Shown here: positions 5,910 through 9,505 of the stretch, in pieces
How positions within the stretch are numbered: the stretch's first letter is position 1
Layout of the letters: the number at the start of each line of letters is the position of its first letter
Origin: Elusimicrobia bacterium RIFOXYB2_FULL_48_7
GTDB taxonomy: Bacteria; Elusimicrobiota; Endomicrobiia; CG1-02-37-114; XYA2-FULL-39-19
Length of the DNA stretch: 9,505 nt
Assembly (NCBI GenBank): GCA_001800495.1
Contig: MGVM01000222.1
Coordinates: 1-9,505 of the forward strand
Direction of reading: 5' to 3'
Notes under the pieces: model-generated
The model's database searches: none
Seen by the model: the letters and a program-made list of their open reading frames with translations, nothing else
What the model was told of the DNA's origin: nothing
Program-made: the position numbers and the translations under genes

Positions 5910-5918
5910 CCCGGGGAG
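5910..5918 (+). repeat. Candidate right attachment site: copy of tRNA-Asn 3' end
   Basis: cccggggag is identical to bases 664-672 at the 3' end of the tRNA-Asn gene. It sits eight bases upstream of a terminator, which is what the end of a displaced tRNA gene would look like after site-specific insertion. Only nine bases match, and the T arm is not recognisable, so this is suggestive. Confidence 0.4.
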
Positions 5919-5925
5919 TTTAAAT

Positions 5926-5958
5926 AAAAAAAGACACTTTTTTAAGTGTCTTTTTTTT
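5926..5958. terminator. Bidirectional intrinsic terminator
   Basis: GACACTT (5933-5939) pairs with AAGTGTC (5944-5950) around TTTT. It is flanked by seven A's (5926-5932) and eight T's (5951-5958), so transcripts from either strand end in a U run. It marks a transcriptional boundary between the island and the outer-membrane gene. Confidence 0.88.
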
Positions 5959-6260
5959 ATTTCTCCCAAAAAGCATAACCAACCTTCGGATTTCACTGAT
6001 TTCCGCAAAATGTTTATGGCGCCTGTCTGATAGCCGTACGATGCAGCCAGAGGCCTACTATACTAAAGTACAATAGACTATTTTACGGATATCGTGTATA
6101 GTGCATGAAGAAGAGCATAAGTAAGGGGTATGTCGATAAAATAAGAGATACCAGGAGGAACGATGAAGAAATAAAACAAAAACGGAAGATTTATGTTTAT
6201 TGATCGGAATATGAAAAGATAGATTAGTGTATTAAAAATAAAACAAAACAGGGAGTCAAA

Positions 6261-6875
6261 ATGAAAAATTTAATGGGTATGATTTTAGCAGTAGTTTTTA
6301 TTGGCGTAAGTTCAGTGATCGGACAGGATGACAATAGCGGGTCAAACAAGTTGTTCCTCAAAGCAGGTTTTGACAATACAGGCACACATAAAGCAGATTG
6401 GCCCGGGACTCTATTTGACTCCAACAATGACGTTGAAGCGGGTTATTCCGCTACTGTGGAATATATGCATTTCTATAACCAAATCCTGGGCATCGGATTG
6501 GGGGTAAATTATCAGGTTCTGAGAGGAATAAAAGATTCTGACGGGAAGTTTGGTTTTATGCCTGTCTATGGCACCGTTATGCTAAGCCCTTTTAGCAATT
6601 CAGTGCCTTTGTCTCCTTACGTTAAATTTGACGGAGGCTACAATGTGGCTTATAACGGCAACAGCAGTTACGCTTCATCTTTCCTTGGAGATGTTACGTT
6701 AACCGGAGGCCTTTACTGGGGAGCAGGATTTGGAGTACAGCTTGGAAATGCTATTTTTGCTGACCTGATGATGACAACTAACCAGGGAAAATACAAGCTC
6801 TCAAACTTTCTTGGAAGTTCTGAAGCTGATATAACTTATCAAAAGATCAGCCTGAATGTAGGAATCGGCCTTTAA
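6261..6875 (+). CDS. Exported outer-membrane beta-barrel protein candidate
   Basis: The 204-residue protein begins with a signal peptide (MKNLMGMILAVVFIGVSSVIGQ, probable cleavage near residue 22) preceded by GGGAG seven bases before the ATG. The mature part alternates polar and hydrophobic residues in short segments rich in Gly, Tyr and Phe, for example LGIGLGVNYQVL, FMPVYGTVMLSP, TLTGGLYWGAGFGVQLG and the last strand YQKISLNVGIGL. This pattern suits an eight-stranded outer-membrane barrel with loops of the NSVPLSPYV and NGNSSYASS kind. It has no recognisable enzymatic motif; function is unknown (pore, adhesion or structural). It stands alone, with non-coding DNA on both sides. The terminal residue is Leu, where the usual barrel-assembly signal has Phe. 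Confidence 0.78.
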   Translation: MKNLMGMILAVVFIGVSSVIGQDDNSGSNKLFLKAGFDNTGTHKADWPGTLFDSNNDVEAGYSATVEYMHFYNQILGIGLGVNYQVLRGIKDSDGKFGFMPVYGTVMLSPFSNSVPLSPYVKFDGGYNVAYNGNSSYASSFLGDVTLTGGLYWGAGFGVQLGNAIFADLMMTTNQGKYKLSNFLGSSEADITYQKISLNVGIGL

Positions 6876-7039
6876 TACTTAACCACTCATAATGTTAAGG
6901 ATTTCAGTGACGAAGTAAAATGGACAAATAAAGTTATGATAGTTTCCCTGTTGACTGTTTTTGGAATAATGACACCTATATAAAGAAAGGATGGGGATAT
7001 CAGAGTTAATAACAAACAGAAAATGGGGGGGTGATATAT
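6876..7039. other. Intergenic spacer before the Gly/Arg-rich gene
   Basis: 164 bp with no gene. TTGACT (6951-6956) and CTATATAAAG (TATATA at 6977-6982) could form a weak promoter, but the 20-bp spacer is too long to be confident. The G run and GGTGAT at its end form the ribosome binding site of the next gene. Confidence 0.4.
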
Positions 7040-7189
7040 ATGGTTTATGGATTGAGAGATGGTTCAGGGCGCGGTAAGGGCAGAGCGGGCGGCGGAAGAA
7101 GAAACAAAAATAAAGGCGGATGCAAAAAAGGCGGGCCTGGCCATGGCCGCGGCGGTGGCAGGGGGCGTGGAACTGGTAGGTCAAAGTAA
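7040..7189 (+). CDS. Small Gly/Arg-rich basic protein
   Basis: This 49-residue protein is almost entirely Gly, Arg and Lys: it starts MVYGLRDGSGRGKGRAGGGR, has a single Cys (residue 28) in KGGCKKGG, and ends RGRGTGRSK. A near-perfect ribosome binding site (GGGGGTGAT at 7026-7034) precedes the ATG by five bases, and a strong hairpin follows the stop within seven bases, so it has all the marks of a real single-gene unit. Such Gly/Arg-rich miniproteins occur in uncultured and anaerobic bacteria, some annotated near DUF5320. The composition suggests an unstructured, nucleic-acid- or metal-binding peptide, but I cannot name a function. The longer open frame beginning at 7059 reads the same DNA in another frame and is rejected there. 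Confidence 0.72.
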   Translation: MVYGLRDGSGRGKGRAGGGRRNKNKGGCKKGGPGHGRGGGRGRGTGRSK

Positions 7190-7194
7190 ATTTA

Positions 7195-7227
7195 TAAGGG
7201 GCAGTTCATGTTGTGAACTGCCCCTTA
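7195..7227 (+). terminator. Strong hairpin behind the Gly/Arg-rich gene
   Basis: A perfect 14-bp stem (7195-7208 with 7214-7227) with core AAGGGGCAGTTCA pairs around TGTTG. No T run follows (aatcaactg), so termination might need help, or the hairpin protects the mRNA end. Stability alone makes it a real element. Confidence 0.68.
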
Positions 7228-7283
7228 ATCAACTGCTAATAGTAAAACTTAATGAAATTACATTCCAATTTAAATACAATAGT

Positions 7284-8096
7284 ATGAAAATAATAATTGT
7301 GTATTTTACTTTCTTCTTTTTTTGTGTTTCTTTTGCAATTCCCTCCTCATATGGCCAAGAGTTTAACTTATGTACAAGTTGCGAGACAAAAATATCTAAT
7401 TCAAAAGAGCCCATACAGGAAATAAATGTTAAATCAAGTGAAACTATAAATATGAAAGCAGATAATGATTCTGAATCGCAATACGACAATGAGCTTGAAT
7501 ATAACATGCTGAAACTTGACATTGTAATGGTGTCCGGCCATTCTACAAAAGCGGGGACTTACATTAGTCCTAATACCATATTTGGTAAAATTAAAAAATT
7601 AGGGAAAAATGTATTTGTTACTCACAGAGATCCGACGACAGAGGCAAATTCAACATTGGACTTGAAAATAGTCCGGGGCGGTGTACTGGAACTTTCAGAA
7701 CTTGATTTCCTTAGGGCTATAGGAAATGTCGGCCAACAAAAAGAAATTATGTCAAAAATTAGAACGGTAAAAATTAAGAAAATAGGGGGAATTGTTCTTA
7801 TTATCACCGGGCTTTATTTGGCGGAAAATAGTTTTCAGGAAAAACAAACAAGCGACTTTGGATATACGCATTCCACGTATGATATTAACAGTACTCAATT
7901 AGCGTTCGGGATTGTAACATGTATTGTCGGCGTGGGGTTTACAATGGTCAAGCAAAAAGATCATTACCTGGATCCCCAGGATATCTCTAAACAGATATTT
8001 GATTATAACAGGGCGCTTAGGAAATATCTGAATATTAGTTTCGATTACAGCCCCACAAGGCAAGCAGTTTTTGCTAAATTAAATGTTAATTATTAA
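7284..8096 (+). CDS. Exported membrane-associated protein of unknown function
   Basis: The 270-residue product starts with a signal peptide (MKIIIVYFTFFFFCVSFAIP, cleavage probably after SSYGQ near residue 25). A polar acidic segment follows (about 35-72, with CTSC at 30-33), then a small beta-rich domain (LDIVMVSGHSTKAGTY to LDLKIVRGGVLELSELDF, 78-142). Two hydrophobic helices (about 167-181 and 206-222) are joined by a Ser/Tyr-rich loop, and a charged tail ends in FAKLNVNY. Two helices after a signal peptide suggest an inner-membrane protein with periplasmic N-terminal and C-terminal parts. I do not recognise a named family. The frame is open upstream to 7059, but the signal peptide fixes the start at 7284; there is no ribosome binding site, and the gene begins 57 bp after the hairpin that ends its neighbour. 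Confidence 0.75.
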   Translation: MKIIIVYFTFFFFCVSFAIPSSYGQEFNLCTSCETKISNSKEPIQEINVKSSETINMKADNDSESQYDNELEYNMLKLDIVMVSGHSTKAGTYISPNTIFGKIKKLGKNVFVTHRDPTTEANSTLDLKIVRGGVLELSELDFLRAIGNVGQQKEIMSKIRTVKIKKIGGIVLIITGLYLAENSFQEKQTSDFGYTHSTYDINSTQLAFGIVTCIVGVGFTMVKQKDHYLDPQDISKQIFDYNRALRKYLNISFDYSPTRQAVFAKLNVNY

Positions 8097-8122
8097 GTAA
8101 AAAGCGAGGGAAAACAGCTACC

Positions 8123-8139
8123 ACGGGAGATGCTCCCGT
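8123..8139 (+). terminator. Short GC-rich hairpin between two membrane genes
   Basis: ACGGGAG/CTCCCGT forms a perfect 7-bp stem with loop ATG. The T run is poor (tgttg), so termination is uncertain. The loop ATG (8130) is in frame with the next gene but would be buried in the stem, which favours the start at 8166. Confidence 0.5.
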
Positions 8140-8165
8140 TGTTGAATTTATTAAGAGTTCGTCAA

Positions 8166-9284
8166 ATGAATATCAATGCAAACACTAAAACAAGAAAAAC
8201 CATACTAATTTCCATTTTTTCCCTGCTTCTGCTTCTTATTGCCTTTAGAATTTATTTGCCCACGCTGCTTCTGCATTTTGTTAATAACAAATTAAACGAG
8301 ATCCCGGGTTATGAAAGCCGCATTGACAGGATCTCTGTCAAACTTTGGCGGGGAGCTTTTCAAATAAACGGGCTAAAAACGCTCAAATCCAATAGAAATA
8401 CTCCAGTACCCTATTTCTCAGCAGACATTATAGACATATCAATAGAATGGAAGGCTTTGCTCCATGGCTCGATTGCAGGTGCGGTCTCAATTCATAACCC
8501 ATCTCTCAACATCGTAAATGAGCCCGCAGAACAACAGAAACAACCAAAAATAGACAAAAGCATGACAACGACAACCCCTATAAAAAAACCGACCCCCTTT
8601 AAAATAGACCGCCTTGAAATAAAGAATGGCAGTATACATTTCATAGATCCAAACAAAAAACCCGGTGTGGATATAAGATTGTCTGAGATTAACGCTGTAG
8701 TTGCGAACTTAACAAATGAAAGCGTTCGCGGTGAGCTATTGCCCGCGGAAATTACAGCCAGGGCGAAATGTTTTGAAAGCGGAAATTTATTGTTTCACGG
8801 AAGGTTTGCCCCTTTCGCGGTTTATCCGACATTTAAAATTGAGCAAACCATAAATTCAGTTGAACTCAAATACTTAAGTGACTTCTTTGATGCTTACGCC
8901 AAATTAAGGTTGAAAAGCGGGGTTTTTGAGTTATATACGGAGATTGCCGCCAAGGACGGAAGTTATAAAGGATACACAAAACCTTTTTTAAAAGACCTTG
9001 CAGTAGAGAAAAGCGCAGTTAGCACAAAACCGGTCTTAAAAAAAATGTGGAGTTATATTGCTTCAGCTGCAATCGATATCCTTTCAAATAAAAAGGAACA
9101 GGTTGCCGCAAGAGTGGATTTTTCAGGCAGTATCGGGAAGACCGCTGACATAGATTTAATAGGTACAATAGGCAGCTTATTGAGTAACGCATTCATACAA
9201 GGGCTGATACCTGCCATAGATAATTCAATTAATATCTACGACGTGAAGCCGTCTCCGGGTAAACAACAAAAGGGCAAAAAATAA
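8166..9284 (+). CDS. AsmA-like / DUF748 family inner-membrane protein
   Basis: The 372-residue protein has a short basic N-terminus (NTKTRKT) and one membrane anchor (about 12-35, ILISIFSLLLLLIAFRIYL), then a long periplasmic beta-rich body. Typical AsmA/DUF748 features follow: the RISVKLWRGAFQINGLKTL repeat start, DIIDISIEWKALLHGSI, IHNPSLNIV, a Pro/Thr/Lys linker (about 120-143), then FKIDRLEIKNGSIHFID. Proteins of this superfamily form periplasmic bridges linked to lipid transport or envelope homeostasis. This one is short, like single-anchor DUF748 members. The end is a Lys/Gln-rich tail (GKQQKGKK). An upstream in-frame ATG at 8130 lies in a hairpin with no spaced ribosome binding site, so I take 8166. 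The glycosylase gene starts six bases after the stop. Confidence 0.8.
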   Translation: MNINANTKTRKTILISIFSLLLLLIAFRIYLPTLLLHFVNNKLNEIPGYESRIDRISVKLWRGAFQINGLKTLKSNRNTPVPYFSADIIDISIEWKALLHGSIAGAVSIHNPSLNIVNEPAEQQKQPKIDKSMTTTTPIKKPTPFKIDRLEIKNGSIHFIDPNKKPGVDIRLSEINAVVANLTNESVRGELLPAEITARAKCFESGNLLFHGRFAPFAVYPTFKIEQTINSVELKYLSDFFDAYAKLRLKSGVFELYTEIAAKDGSYKGYTKPFLKDLAVEKSAVSTKPVLKKMWSYIASAAIDILSNKKEQVAARVDFSGSIGKTADIDLIGTIGSLLSNAFIQGLIPAIDNSINIYDVKPSPGKQQKGKK

Positions 9285-9290
9285 CGCAAC

Positions 9291-9505
9291 ATGAGAATGT
9301 GGATGGTAAAACCGTGGTTTCTATGCGACAGGCACTTGCTTGGCGAACACGTGGAGTGCCACATGTTCGTGGGTACCATTAATGCCGGCATAAGCGTGAA
9401 GGGATACCTGGAGGGCGGCCTGCTTGAAATCCACAACCTAAAGCGGCGCCATGACGTTCTTGCGCGCGAGATGAAAAAACGAGGGTTCAGGCATGTTTCG
9501 CCCCT
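9291..9505 (+). CDS. T4 endonuclease V-like pyrimidine-dimer glycosylase, 5' part
   Basis: The first 71 residues belong to the Pyr_excise family. The start MRMWMVKPWFLCDRHLLGEH, then VECHMFVG, aligns with T4 endonuclease V around DQHLMAEYRELPRVFG, with E22 in the place of the catalytic E23. The conserved tail LKRRHDVLAREMKKRGFRHVSP is also present. The T4 enzyme uses Thr2 at the processed N-terminus as nucleophile and Arg22 nearby; here the second residue is Arg and the place of Arg22 is V21, so this is the cellular branch of the family and its chemistry may differ. The substrate is UV-induced pyrimidine dimers. It begins six bases after the AsmA-like gene with no clear ribosome binding site. 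It is GC-richer than its upstream neighbours and runs off the window. Confidence 0.85.
   Translation, partial: MRMWMVKPWFLCDRHLLGEHVECHMFVGTINAGISVKGYLEGGLLEIHNLKRRHDVLAREMKKRGFRHVSP

Larger units (their letters stand above)
5696..6260. other. Long non-coding stretch at the right edge of the island
   Basis: About 560 bp without a gene I can support. It holds repeated ttcgga words (5774, 5893, 5985), the tRNA-end copy cccggggag at 5910-5918, and a bidirectional terminator at 5926-5958. After that comes featureless AT-rich DNA with a consensus Shine-Dalgarno (ccaggagga) at 6151-6159 that leads only into ATG AAG AAA TAA (6163-6174). An open frame at 5791-6030 runs through the terminator and has no ribosome binding site. 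Composition changes from very AT-rich to more balanced through here. Confidence 0.55.

Noticed and set aside
5791..6030. 79-codon open frame on the plus strand
   Set aside because: It passes through the bidirectional terminator at 5926-5958, has no ribosome binding site, and its product is a low-information Lys/Phe-rich sequence.
6105..6203. 32-codon basic open frame
   Set aside because: No ribosome binding site or family resemblance; short length makes it likely by chance.
7059..7283. Upstream extension of the 7284 gene
   Set aside because: The extension covers the Gly/Arg-rich gene in another frame and a perfect hairpin; a clear signal peptide begins at 7284.
8130..8165. Upstream ATG for the AsmA-like gene
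   Set aside because: It sits in the loop of a 7-bp GC-rich hairpin with the GGGAG touching the ATG, and it adds residues not needed for the membrane anchor.
1..9505. CRISPR array, insertion sequence or integrase
   Set aside because: No regularly spaced long repeats, no transposase or recombinase motifs, and no terminal inverted repeats flanked by target duplications were seen on either strand.

Overview
The window appears to come from a Gram-negative bacterium: it encodes an outer-membrane beta-barrel candidate, an AsmA-like inner-membrane protein and several signal peptides. Its lineage cannot be fixed from this sequence. A small Gly/Arg-rich protein and the mix of secreted proteins of unknown function would suit an uncultured phylum such as Elusimicrobiota or Omnitrophota, but this is a guess. 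The first gene (recR) and the last one (pyrimidine-dimer glycosylase) are GC-richer. Most of what lies between is AT-rich, and the stretch of about 700-5700 most clearly so.

Layout. 1-511: 3' part of recR. 517-675: promoter and tRNA-Asn(GTT) with encoded CCA. 681-760: two hairpins, the second a strong intrinsic terminator. 796-3263: a four-gene cassette made of a LexA-type self-cleaving repressor, a single-domain ubiquitin-like protein, a ThiF/E1-like adenylyltransferase with an extra N-terminal domain, and a Cys-rich DUF6527-type protein. 3432-5649: a type II restriction-modification module of C5-cytosine methyltransferase, putative restriction endonuclease and Vsr mismatch endonuclease, with its own extended -10 promoter. 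5650-6260: non-coding, with a perfect-looking hairpin and a bidirectional terminator. 6261-6875: outer-membrane barrel candidate. 7040-7189: 49-residue Gly/Arg-rich protein ending in a strong hairpin. 7284-8096: exported membrane-associated protein of unknown function. 8166-9284: AsmA/DUF748-like protein. 9291-end: 5' part of a T4 endonuclease V-like pyrimidine-dimer glycosylase.

How the parts work together. The stretch 676 to about 5925 reads as an integrase-less defence island next to tRNA-Asn. A 9-bp copy of the tRNA 3' end (cccggggag) recurs at 5910-5918, directly before a terminator that would suit the original tRNA locus. The central novelty candidate is the 833-3263 operon. Its first gene is a LexA-like repressor with Cys-Gly autocleavage and Ser/Lys catalytic residues. 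It is read from a consensus promoter whose spacer holds a 17-bp dyad, and its transcript is probably leaderless. Behind it, tightly overlapped, lie the ubiquitin-like protein, the E1-like enzyme and the DUF6527 protein. This suggests a DNA-damage- or phage-inducible protein-conjugation system in which no E2 or JAB gene is visible. The neighbouring R-M-Vsr module is a classical defence unit, with Vsr protecting against mutations caused by deamination of 5-methylcytosine.
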